From the NCBI GenBank assembly GCA_900770895.1, contig CAAGMF010000049.1, forward strand, positions 1-6,067: DNA of 6,067 nucleotides, written 5' to 3'. The position numbers and the translations under genes were made by a program. This document shows positions 1-5,942 of the stretch, piece after piece (position 1 is the first letter of the stretch; each line of letters begins with the position of its first letter). The notes under the pieces are model-generated. The model was given only the letters and a program-made list of their open reading frames with translations. It ran no database searches and had not been told where the DNA came from. The DNA comes from an uncultured Mitsuokella sp. (GTDB taxonomy: Bacteria > Bacillota > Negativicutes > Selenomonadales > Selenomonadaceae).

Positions 1-434
1 AGAGCCACCCGCTGCTGCTGACCGCCCGACAGCCGCTCCGGCAACCGGTCCTGATACTCCGTGATCTGTACGACATCGAGGATGCGGTCGACCTTATCCT
101 TCATTTCGGCCTTCGGCATCTTGCGCAATTTCAGGCCATATTCTACGTTTTCCCGCACCGTCATGTGTGGGAAAATCGCATAGCTCTGGAACACCATGCC
201 GATGTTGCGCTTGTGCGCCGGGATGCCGTTGATGACCTTGTCATTGAACTTGATCTCTCCGCCCTCGATACTGTTGAATCCAGCAATCATGCGCAGCAGC
301 GTCGTCTTGCCACACCCGGACGGTCCGAGCAGGGTAAAGAATTCGCCATTCTTTATATGCTCGGTGAGCCCCGGGATTATGGTGTTATCGCCATAGCGCT
401 TTATGACTTCATCGATAGATATTGCAACGCTCAT
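1..434 (-). CDS. ABC transporter ATP-binding protein, PotA/FbpC-like, 5' part only
   Basis: This is the N-terminal part (144 complete codons) of a cytoplasmic ATPase subunit that powers a solute importer; the gene continues beyond the left edge. The translation begins MSVAISIDEVIKRYGD. It shows a Walker A motif GPSGCGKTT at residues 37-45, a Q-loop glutamine at residue 83 in GMVFQSYAIFPH, and the ABC signature LSGGQQQR at 135-142. Walker B, the H-loop and the C-terminal TOBE/regulatory domain would lie outside the window. The spacing and wording of the Q-loop and signature fit the spermidine/putrescine, ferric-iron, phosphonate and sugar importer ATPases (PotA, FbpC, UgpC/MalK group). The substrate cannot be told from this part, and the permease and binding-protein genes are not visible. 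The start at 434 is supported by GGGAGGGG (complement of 441-448) six bases upstream and by a good promoter at 468-496. It is transcribed separately from the phosphatase gene, which is closed by a terminator. Confidence 0.93.
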   Translation of the reverse strand, partial: MSVAISIDEVIKRYGDNTIIPGLTEHIKNGEFFTLLGPSGCGKTTLLRMIAGFNSIEGGEIKFNDKVINGIPAHKRNIGMVFQSYAIFPHMTVRENVEYGLKLRKMPKAEMKDKVDRILDVVQITEYQDRLPERLSGGQQQRVA

Positions 435-467
435 ATTCTTCCCCTCCCGCGATTATCTTCAATATTT

Positions 468-496
468 ATTATATATTCGCAATTAAGCGTATTCAA
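468..496 (-). promoter_or_regulatory. Sigma-A-type promoter of the ABC transporter gene
   Basis: On the minus strand, TTGAAT (491-496) is followed after exactly 17 bases by a perfect TATAAT (468-473). The predicted transcript start is near 461, leaving a leader of about 27 bases that carries the GGGAGGGG ribosome binding site. Confidence 0.72.
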
Positions 497-499
497 TTC

Positions 500-517
500 A
501 TAATCCGGTACAATTAT
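500..517. repeat. Small inverted repeat just upstream of the ABC-gene -35 box
   Basis: ATAAT (500-504) and ATTAT (513-517) form inverted 5-bp arms around an 8-base centre, ending four bases upstream of the -35 hexamer. The location would suit an operator, possibly Fur-like if the transporter carries iron, but the match to a Fur box is poor and short AT arms are common by chance. Confidence 0.2.
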
Positions 518-598
518 CAGCCAAAATGAACTGTTCAATCCAAATCAGGACAATAGGCCTACAGAGAATCCAGCAGGTGGCGTAAATAAACACATACG

Positions 599-632
599 AA
601 AAAACTCCGAAGACAAACATCCTCGGAGTTTT
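599..632 (-). terminator. Rho-independent terminator of the HAD phosphatase gene
   Basis: The minus-strand RNA can form a 13-bp stem between 620-632 and 601-613 (core ACTCCGAGGA / TCTTCGGAGT, one G-U pair) with a six-base loop at 614-619, followed by a run of six T (604 to 599). It lies about 85 bases after the stop codon. The A-rich other side could give weak termination on the plus strand as well. Confidence 0.88.
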
Positions 633-716
633 CACTTATAATATATAGCTCGCGGGTCAGTCACTCAGCTACACACAGCAGAATTTTTGACGTCAGAGAA
701 CTCATCCTGCTGAGCA

Positions 717-1397
717 TCACTGCTGACAGAGATTCTTTTCGCCCCACTCGTCAAGCAGGGATATGACCTCGGCCATATCGGAGACGACGCAGTCGGCCAG
801 CGACAGATCCTGTCCCGGGCTGTGGGGGCTGCGGAAGCCGATGCAATACATGCCGGCCGCCTTGGCTGCGCGCACGCCGTTCTCCGTATCCTCGATAACG
901 ACACAATCAGCCGGATCAGTTTCCAGTGCCTGCGCCGTCTTTATGTATATCGCCGGATCCGGTTTCGACTGCGGCAACTCGGCGCCAGACTGCAGCATAT
1001 CGAATTTATCAGCGATACCTAAAGACTCTGTGACGAACTCGATGAAATACCGGGCACTCGAGCTGGCTATCGCTGTCTTTAGTCCTGCCGCCCGCAGTTC
1101 ATGCGTGTGCTCGATGAGCGGCAGCACCCCATCGATCGGCGTCACTCCCTGCTCGTGTATCATCCGGTCGAATACGTATTTCTTTGCCTTAGCCAGGGCC
1201 TCCGGTGAAAAGCGCAGCTGGAATTTCTGCGCGAGCAGCGTCCAGAGATTCTGCTCGCTGGAGCCCTGGCATTCACGCAGGTCGTCATCGCTCACGTCTG
1301 CCGCTCCAGCCTTGTGCAATACATGCTTGATTGCCATGTTGTGCACCGGCTCCGAATCGCATATCACGCCATCCATATCATAAATAAAAGCTTTCAT
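717..1397 (-). CDS. HAD-superfamily hydrolase, beta-PGM-like subfamily; probable sugar-phosphate phosphatase
   Basis: This is a 226-residue cytoplasmic Mg-dependent hydrolase, a normal length for the family. Motif I is DMDGVICD at residues 7-14 (nucleophile D7, acid/base D9). Motif II is serine 112 in AIASSS, motif III is lysine 145 in SKPDP, and motif IV is E169-D170 in VIEDTENG. A helical cap occupies roughly residues 16-85. The Lys and Arg cap residues typical of true beta-phosphoglucomutases are not evident in the RECQGSSEQN stretch (41-50), so a phosphatase resembling HxpB/YniC (hexitol or 2-deoxyglucose 6-phosphate) is more likely than a mutase. The start at 1397 is chosen because AAAGGAG lies five bases upstream; an in-frame ATG at 1424 has no such site. 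The gene has its own promoter and terminator. Its position after the mannitol operon suggests, but does not prove, that it drains excess hexitol phosphate. Confidence 0.9.
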   Translation of the reverse strand: MKAFIYDMDGVICDSEPVHNMAIKHVLHKAGAADVSDDDLRECQGSSEQNLWTLLAQKFQLRFSPEALAKAKKYVFDRMIHEQGVTPIDGVLPLIEHTHELRAAGLKTAIASSSARYFIEFVTESLGIADKFDMLQSGAELPQSKPDPAIYIKTAQALETDPADCVVIEDTENGVRAAKAAGMYCIGFRSPHSPGQDLSLADCVVSDMAEVISLLDEWGEKNLCQQ

Positions 1398-1402
1398 CCT
1401 TA

Positions 1403-1409
1403 CTCCTTT
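1403..1409 (-). promoter_or_regulatory. Ribosome binding site deciding the phosphatase start
   Basis: AAAGGAG on the minus strand lies five bases before the ATG at 1395-1397. This selects that codon over the in-frame ATG nine codons upstream. Confidence 0.85.
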
Positions 1410-1476
1410 GTTTTCCGATACCATTCACTCCGACACCACGAACCAGCCCGCTCCGTTACGGCCGGGTTGCGTTTTC

Positions 1477-1505
1477 ATTCTATACTATTTCCTGATGGCT
1501 GGCAA
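1477..1505 (-). promoter_or_regulatory. Promoter of the HAD phosphatase gene
   Basis: On the minus strand, TTGCCA (1500-1505), a 17-base spacer and TAGAAT (1477-1482) make a plausible sigma-A promoter. The predicted start is near 1470, giving a leader of about 73 bases. The promoter lies just beyond the terminator of the upstream operon, which supports independent transcription. Confidence 0.6.
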
Positions 1506-1530
1506 TACGGCAGGCCCCTGGTCTGGCATA

Positions 1531-1565
1531 GAAAAAGAGCTGTACCAGCCCGACTGGCACAGCTC
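1531..1565 (-). terminator. Rho-independent terminator of the mtlA/sorE-like operon
   Basis: The minus-strand RNA forms a 12-bp stem, GAGCTGTGCCAG (1565-1554) with CTGGTACAGCTC (1548-1537), containing one G-U pair and a five-base loop TCGGG. Five T follow (1536-1532). It lies about 60 bases downstream of the dehydrogenase stop codon. Confidence 0.92.
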
Positions 1566-1625
1566 AGAAACCTGGCTCCCGTCATGCGTTTGCGGGAAGC
1601 AGGAGAACAACCTTGATGATTCGTA

Positions 1626-2906
1626 TTATTCGTCTTCGCCGAATACCTTGACACCGAAGTGCTTGAAGATGAGGCGCTCCGCCTCGGCATTCCAGAGGCC
1701 ATGGTGAGCCTTGCAGCACTCGTCGAGCTCCTTGAAGAACGGATCCTTCTCGCCGAGCTTGCCGAAGTCCTCGATGGCCGTCATCGGCATATCGAACTGC
1801 GTATAGGCGAGCTTCTTGCCGCCCGGCAGCTCCGGCAGATGGCAGGTAGCGTCCGCAACCGAGTCGAGACCGCCGACATGCGTGACCATGATGGCCGGGT
1901 CGATGATGCCCTTGGCCGCGAGCTCATTGGCCTCGATGAGGTCGTTGTTGTTGCCGCCCGTCGTGCCCATGATATGGGTAGCGTTGTAGTGGCAGTCATA
2001 GAGGTTCACCGTAGCGCTGAACGTCTTATCGGCCGGACCGGAGAAGAAGTTCATGCAGCCGTCATAGGCCAGGACGCTGTTGCCGAGCGTGCAGACGGCC
2101 GGTACCGGAGCATAGATGAATACATCATCGAAGCCATGTCCCTCCGTGAGGTCCATGAGGCCCTGACGCGGATCATCCATCTTCGCCGTGTTGACGTAGA
2201 TGAGCTCGACACCATGCTCAGCCGCCTTGCTCTCCGGCAGGACCTCGCGAGCACGGGCGATCTTCTCATCGTTGATATCGGTCACGACAATGCGCTTCGG
2301 ATGATACTCGCAGACCATGCCATAGGAGGCAGCGCCGAGGCCCATCGGACCGCAGCCGCCCATGATGACGACGTTGCCGCCGCGCTTCAGCCCCATCTCA
2401 TGATGGTAGTTGGCCTGCTTCGTGTGATACATGGCATGGAAAGCACCGATGGAGCACGAGAGCGGCTCACCGAGCGAAGCCTTGTAGAAGCTGTCACCCT
2501 CGAACGGCATGAGGGCGCCGACCTCCATGGCCTCGTGCGGGAATATGCAGTACTCGGTATCGCCGCCGAAGAACTCATAGGAGTAGCCCGGCGAGTCCAT
2601 GCTGCCCTTGTAGTTCAGGGCCGGCTGCTGCGCGAAGCGCATGCCCGGCTTGAACTGATCCTGCCACTTCTTGCCGACCTTGACGATGACACCGGCGAAC
2701 TCATGCCCCGTGATGATGGGGTTCGTGTCGATGTTCTGCGGGCAGCGTTTATGCTTCTTGCCCTGCTTGGCGAGCTTGTACGTCGACATGCAGAGACTGT
2801 CACTGTATATCTTGGCGAGTATCTCGTCATCCTTGATCTCCGGGAGCTCGAACTCCTCGAGACGCAAATCGAAGGTACCATACATTCTGACTGCTCTGGT
2901 TTTCAT
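1626..2906 (-). CDS. SorE-like zinc-dependent dehydrogenase (L-sorbose-1-phosphate reductase family), probable hexitol-phosphate dehydrogenase
   Basis: This is a 426-residue medium-chain dehydrogenase/reductase. The opening MKTRAVRMYGTFDLRLEEFE, the block GHGFDDVF (256-263) and DGCMNFFSGPADK (282-294) closely resemble enterobacterial SorE as I remember it. Likely catalytic-zinc ligands are C39, H68-E69 and E147. The structural-zinc lobe with four clustered cysteines is missing. The Rossmann motif is GGCGPMGLG (183-191), and D210 at the end of the second strand suggests a preference for NAD(H). About 45 residues at the C-terminus (from ~380) appear to extend past the usual SorE end. SorE interconverts L-sorbose 1-phosphate and D-glucitol 6-phosphate. 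Here the gene follows mtlA in one operon, so its likely substrate is mannitol 1-phosphate, which is an inference. The start at 2906 has AAGAGG eight bases upstream. I withhold the symbol sorE because the physiological substrate probably differs. Confidence 0.88.
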   Translation of the reverse strand: MKTRAVRMYGTFDLRLEEFELPEIKDDEILAKIYSDSLCMSTYKLAKQGKKHKRCPQNIDTNPIITGHEFAGVIVKVGKKWQDQFKPGMRFAQQPALNYKGSMDSPGYSYEFFGGDTEYCIFPHEAMEVGALMPFEGDSFYKASLGEPLSCSIGAFHAMYHTKQANYHHEMGLKRGGNVVIMGGCGPMGLGAASYGMVCEYHPKRIVVTDINDEKIARAREVLPESKAAEHGVELIYVNTAKMDDPRQGLMDLTEGHGFDDVFIYAPVPAVCTLGNSVLAYDGCMNFFSGPADKTFSATVNLYDCHYNATHIMGTTGGNNNDLIEANELAAKGIIDPAIMVTHVGGLDSVADATCHLPELPGGKKLAYTQFDMPMTAIEDFGKLGEKDPFFKELDECCKAHHGLWNAEAERLIFKHFGVKVFGEDE

Positions 2907-2930
2907 TTCATATACCTCTTTCTTTATATT

Positions 2931-2953
2931 CCCCTGCCCTTGGCGGGCAGGGG
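2931..2953 (-). other. GC-rich intercistronic hairpin between mtlA and the dehydrogenase gene
   Basis: CCCCTGCCC (2931-2939) and GGGCAGGGG (2945-2953) form a perfect 9-bp stem with a five-base loop. No T run follows on either strand, so it is a poor intrinsic terminator. It sits about 40 bases after the mtlA stop and ends ten bases before the AAGAGG ribosome binding site (2915-2920) of the next gene. It may be an RNA-stability or processing element that sets the ratio of transporter to enzyme. Confidence 0.7.
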
Positions 2954-2994
2954 CCTCTTCTACTTCATGATTTCATGTTACTGGGTGATTCCGC

Positions 2995-4869
2995 TTATCT
3001 GAACAGCTCGTATACCTCGTCGACATTCATCTTCAGAATCTTGTCGACCTCAGCCTCGCTGCTGCAAGTCGTAGCGATCTTGCCAAGCGTATGGATATGC
3101 TCATCGCCTACGGAAGCAATGCCGATGACGAGATTCACGATCTGGCCGTTGCCCCAATCGACACCATCCGGATAGGTGAATATCGCTATACCGGCGTTCT
3201 TTATCTCACCGGTCATGCCCTCGACGCCGTGCGGGATGGCGAGCTTGTTGCCGATGGCTGTGTTGAATACTTCCTCTTTCTTGAGCATGGCTTCGGTGTA
3301 TTTCTCAGTGACGTAGCCGCTCTCGTAGAGAACCTTGCCCATATCGCGGATGACTTCTTCCTTCGTCTGCGACGGACGGTTCAGACGGATGTTCTGCTTG
3401 ATGAGTACGCCGCCGTGATAGTCCGGACGAGCGGCCTTGGCAGCGTCATGCGCAGCCGACTGCTGATGTGGGTTCTCACGAGCTTCGATAATCTCATTGA
3501 CGACCTCATCGTATTCCGGAGCGTTCATGAAATTCGTGATGGTCACGAGACGGGCCTGTGGGGCGCTCTTGCGGGCGCGCTCGGCGAGATCCTGATGACA
3601 GATGACGAATTTCGCACCGGCCGGTATCTCCGATACCGAGGAATGATTCACCTTTATATTGCCAAAGCCAGCCGTCTCAAGCTTACGCTGCATGACAGCA
3701 GCGCCCATAGCCGAGGAACCCATGCCGGCATCGCAGGCAAAGACGATCTGATCGATCGTGCGAAGGTCTACATCATTATTACCGGCAACAGGAGCGACAC
3801 CCTTCGACTCATCATGGAGGCTCTTGACCTCATTCTTAGCATCCTCGAGACTGCCCTTGCCATTCGAGAAGCGGACAATCGGGCTTGCAATCAGGAACGA
3901 AACGCCTGCGGCAATCACGAAAGCCAGGAATACGGAAAGCGTCGATCCTTTCGGCGCCATGCCGACAAAGGCGAAAATGGAACCAGGCGAAGCCGGGCCG
4001 CTCAGGCCGAGATTGAAGAACGTATTGTAGACCATAGCTGCGAAGCTGCCGCCGATGGTGGCGAGCAGGAGCAGCGGGTTCATCAGGATGTACGGGAAAG
4101 ATATCTCATGAATACCGCCAAGCAGGTGGACGATGAGAGCGCCAGGAGCGGACTCTTTCGTGACTGCATCACGCGAGAACATCCAGTAGGCCAGGAGCAC
4201 GCCGGTGCCAGGGCCCGGGTTCGTCTCGATCATGTAGAATATCGACTTGCCAAACTCACTGGCCTGCTCCGCGCCGAGCGGCGTGAAGATGCCGTGGTTG
4301 ATGGCGTTGTTCAGGAACAAGACCTTAGCCGGCTCGACGACGAGCGAGACGAGCGGGAGAAGACCAGCTGCGACAAGCGTCTCAGCGCCGGACTTCAGGA
4401 CGGCCAGGATAACGGCCATGATCGGTCCTGTGATGTAGAAGCCGAGGATGGCGATGATCAGTCCGATGATACCGATGGAGAAATTGTTCACCAGCATCTC
4501 GAAGCCGGGCTTTATATGGCCATCGACCATGCGATCGAACTGCTTGATGACCCAGCCGGCGAACGGACCCATGACCATGGCGCCCATGAGCATCGTCGTA
4601 CCCGGATTCGACTGGATGACACCCATGACGGCGATAGCACCCATGACAGCTCCGCGCGGCCCGGCAACCATCTTGCCGCCGGTATAGGCGATGAGCAGCG
4701 GCAGCGCATAGCTCAGGAACGGTCCGACGAGCGAGCTGAGCTCCTTGTTCGGCAGCCAGCCAGTGTCGATGAACAGGGCTGCGGTCAAGCCCCAGGCGAT
4801 GAAGGCTCCGATGTTGGGCATCACCATGCCTGACAGGAACCGTCCAAATGATTGGACTTTCTCTTTCAT
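2995..4869 (-). CDS. mtlA: PTS mannitol transporter subunit EIICBA
   Basis: This 624-residue inner-membrane protein imports mannitol and phosphorylates it to mannitol 1-phosphate. The EIIC membrane domain spans about residues 1-335. It starts with the amphipathic KVQSFGRFLSGMVMPNIG and includes EPAKVLFLNNAINHGIF (179-195) and GGIHEISFPYILMNP (251-265); both nearly match Escherichia coli MtlA, and E255 corresponds to the sugar-binding Glu of GIHE. After a linker, EIIB begins near 370 with the phosphocysteine C379 in CDAGMGSSAMGA. EIIA occupies about 490-624, with the phospho-histidine H547 in LAIPHG. All three domains are intact in one chain, as in E. coli, whereas many Firmicutes encode EIIA separately (mtlF). 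The start at 4869 is chosen because GGGAGG lies seven bases upstream; the ATG five codons earlier lacks such a site. It is the first gene of the operon and divergent from a DeoR-type regulator. Confidence 0.97.
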   Translation of the reverse strand: MKEKVQSFGRFLSGMVMPNIGAFIAWGLTAALFIDTGWLPNKELSSLVGPFLSYALPLLIAYTGGKMVAGPRGAVMGAIAVMGVIQSNPGTTMLMGAMVMGPFAGWVIKQFDRMVDGHIKPGFEMLVNNFSIGIIGLIIAILGFYITGPIMAVILAVLKSGAETLVAAGLLPLVSLVVEPAKVLFLNNAINHGIFTPLGAEQASEFGKSIFYMIETNPGPGTGVLLAYWMFSRDAVTKESAPGALIVHLLGGIHEISFPYILMNPLLLLATIGGSFAAMVYNTFFNLGLSGPASPGSIFAFVGMAPKGSTLSVFLAFVIAAGVSFLIASPIVRFSNGKGSLEDAKNEVKSLHDESKGVAPVAGNNDVDLRTIDQIVFACDAGMGSSAMGAAVMQRKLETAGFGNIKVNHSSVSEIPAGAKFVICHQDLAERARKSAPQARLVTITNFMNAPEYDEVVNEIIEARENPHQQSAAHDAAKAARPDYHGGVLIKQNIRLNRPSQTKEEVIRDMGKVLYESGYVTEKYTEAMLKKEEVFNTAIGNKLAIPHGVEGMTGEIKNAGIAIFTYPDGVDWGNGQIVNLVIGIASVGDEHIHTLGKIATTCSSEAEVDKILKMNVDEVYELFR

Positions 4870-4876
4870 ATTTTTT

Positions 4877-4882
4877 CCTCCC
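4877..4882 (-). promoter_or_regulatory. Ribosome binding site deciding the mtlA start
   Basis: GGGAGG on the minus strand lies seven bases before the ATG at 4867-4869. The upstream in-frame ATG (4884) overlaps this region and has no comparable site, so translation from 4869 is preferred. Confidence 0.88.
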
Positions 4883-4909
4883 AAATGATCCCTACAACAA
4901 CCTTAGCTT

Positions 4910-4948
4910 TTGCGCAATCACAACGTTTTCCACGACATTATGTTGCGC
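4910..4948. repeat. TTGCGC repeats in the mtlA leader, possible operator half-sites
   Basis: TTGCGCAA (4910-4917, a perfect 8-bp palindrome) and TTGCGCTT (4943-4950) share TTGCGC at a 33-base offset, about three helical turns. A related TTGCGAA is present on the minus strand at 5002-5008, next to the mtlA -35 box. These could be binding sites for the divergent DeoR-type regulator, but no family consensus has been matched. Confidence 0.3.
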
Positions 4949-4966
4949 TTTCTTTGTGTTGTACTT

Positions 4967-4995
4967 AATATAGCATGGTTTGTCCTGTTCGTCAA
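4967..4995 (-). promoter_or_regulatory. Promoter of the mtlA operon
   Basis: On the minus strand, TTGACG (4990-4995) is followed after 17 bases by TATATT (4967-4972), with a TGC extended -10 directly before the hexamer. The predicted start is near 4960, giving an mtlA leader of about 90 bases. Confidence 0.8.
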
Positions 4996-4997
4996 TA

Positions 4998-5046
4998 GTT
5001 TTTCGCAAAAAATCTCAAGTTTTTTATTGGTATTCCGTGCGTTTTT
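4998..5046 (+). repeat. Three phased GTTTTT direct repeats in the divergent promoter region
   Basis: GTTTTT occurs at 4998-5003, 5019-5024 and 5041-5046, at offsets of 21 and 22 bases (two helical turns). The set runs from just outside the mtlA -35 box into the deoR-type promoter spacer. The longer word TTTTTAT is found at 5021-5027 and 5042-5048, and inverted as ATAAAAA at 5067-5073 near the predicted transcript start. It may be an operator array or intrinsic DNA curvature. Confidence 0.35.
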
Positions 5047-5056
5047 ATGCTAGAAT
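5027..5056 (+). promoter_or_regulatory. Promoter of the DeoR-family regulator gene
   Basis: TTGGTA (5027-5032), an 18-base spacer and TAGAAT (5051-5056), with the extended -10 element TGC immediately before the hexamer. The predicted start is near 5063, giving a leader of about 68 bases. It is divergent from and close to the mtlA promoter, with about 30 bases between the two -35 boxes. Confidence 0.68.
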
Positions 5057-5118
5057 GAGTCCATAGATAAAAAGACGGCATATTCATGCCAAGCAAATCC
5101 AACCTGTATATTGATAAT

Positions 5119-5125
5119 AAAGGAG
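5119..5125 (+). promoter_or_regulatory. Ribosome binding site deciding the regulator start
   Basis: AAAGGAG lies five bases before the ATG at 5131. The in-frame ATG at 5086 lies inside a small GGCAT/ATGCC hairpin and has no Shine-Dalgarno sequence. Confidence 0.87.
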
Positions 5126-5130
5126 TCATC

Positions 5131-5919
5131 ATGGCCAGTCTCACTGCCGAGCGCCGCAATCGCATAGCCAAGATCCTGCTCTCCGAGGGCAGCATAAAGG
5201 TCGGCGATATGGCGGAACTGTTCGACGTATCAACTGAAACAATCCGCAAAGACATCATATATCTGGAGCAGAAAGGACTCGCCGAGAAAAGCTTCGGCGG
5301 GGCCATCGCGAAGACAAGCCTCGTCGAAAAGCCGCTCAACGAGCGTGCCCTCGTACAGGCGGAAGCCAAGGCGGCCATCGCCAGGCAGGCCGTCGAGCTC
5401 ATCCCCGACGGTGCAACGATCCTCATCGATGCAGGCAGCACGACGAATGCCATCGCCAACCAGCTGATCCTGCGTCAGGGGCTGACCATCATCACCAATT
5501 CACTCGAGCTCGCGAATATCCTCGCCAATGCCAAAAGCGATGTATTCCTCTGCGGCGGCTTCATCCGTCGCAGCTCGCATGCCCTCGTAGGTGGCTGGAC
5601 TCTCGAGCGGCTCCAGCACATCCATGCCGATATTGCCTTCCTCGGCTCAGACGGCTTCCGCGGCCAGTCCGGCCCCACATGCATGTCCTACGATGAATCC
5701 ACTGTGAAATCATTCATGCTGCGTGCTGCCAGCCAGACCTACGTCGTAGCCGACGCCACCAAATCCCAGCACAGCGCCCAATTCGCCTACGCCGACTGGC
5801 ACGACGTCACCGGCCTCATCACCGCCGGCGAGCAACTGGACAAACTGAAAAGCCTGCTCCGGGATCAGACAAAAATAATAGCCGCTCCTCCGCTGACCAC
5901 TCAGGCCCCACTGGAATGA
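5131..5919 (+). CDS. DeoR-family transcriptional regulator, probable repressor of the mannitol operon
   Basis: This 262-residue protein has the usual length and layout of DeoR sugar regulators. The N-terminal winged helix-turn-helix covers residues ~7-58, with the recognition helix in VSTETIRKDIIYLEQKGL (33-50), the classic DeoR signature. The C-terminal sugar-phosphate-binding domain contains GATILIDAGSTT (94-105), ITNSLELANIL (121-131), CGGFIRR (141-147) with SSHALVGG after it, FLGSDGF (170-176) and VVADATKS (205-212). Such proteins typically release DNA on binding a phosphorylated sugar. Because it is divergent from mtlA, the likely ligand is mannitol 1-phosphate or a fructose phosphate made in this pathway, and it probably regulates itself as well; both points are inferred. 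The start at 5131 is set by AAAGGAG five bases upstream. It replaces the PRD-type MtlR expected in many Firmicutes; I do not assign a symbol. Confidence 0.93.
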   Translation: MASLTAERRNRIAKILLSEGSIKVGDMAELFDVSTETIRKDIIYLEQKGLAEKSFGGAIAKTSLVEKPLNERALVQAEAKAAIARQAVELIPDGATILIDAGSTTNAIANQLILRQGLTIITNSLELANILANAKSDVFLCGGFIRRSSHALVGGWTLERLQHIHADIAFLGSDGFRGQSGPTCMSYDESTVKSFMLRAASQTYVVADATKSQHSAQFAYADWHDVTGLITAGEQLDKLKSLLRDQTKIIAAPPLTTQAPLE

Positions 5920-5942
5920 ATGACAAAAAAACGACCAGGATC

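Noticed and set aside
527..537. Perfect odd palindrome TGAACTGTTCA upstream of the ABC-gene promoter
   Set aside because: Five-base arms around one base are expected several times by chance in 6 kb, and no matching regulator or second copy is visible.
689..696. Palindrome TGACGTCA after the phosphatase stop codon
   Set aside because: An isolated 8-bp palindrome in a 3' untranslated stretch with no promoter nearby; likely chance.
763..1383. 206-codon plus-strand open frame opposite the HAD gene
   Set aside because: No ribosome binding site or family motif; the product is Ser/Ala/Cys-rich, as expected of a shadow frame. The minus strand has all HAD motifs, a ribosome binding site, a promoter and a terminator.
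1659..3002. 447-codon open frame on the plus strand opposite the SorE-like gene
   Set aside because: It is again in exact antisense register with the dehydrogenase codons, and the product shows low-complexity Leu/Arg/Glu content without known motifs. The minus-strand product is a clear enzyme.
3091..4833. 580-codon open frame on the plus strand opposite mtlA
   Set aside because: It is in exact register with the mtlA codons, so its stops would need sense codons TTA, CTA or TCA, which mtlA avoids. The product is rich in charged residues and has no recognisable domain; it is a codon-bias shadow.
5086..5130. 15-residue N-terminal extension of the DeoR-family regulator from the ATG at 5086
   Set aside because: There is no Shine-Dalgarno sequence before 5086, and the family normally starts close to the helix-turn-helix, as it does from 5131 with its strong site.
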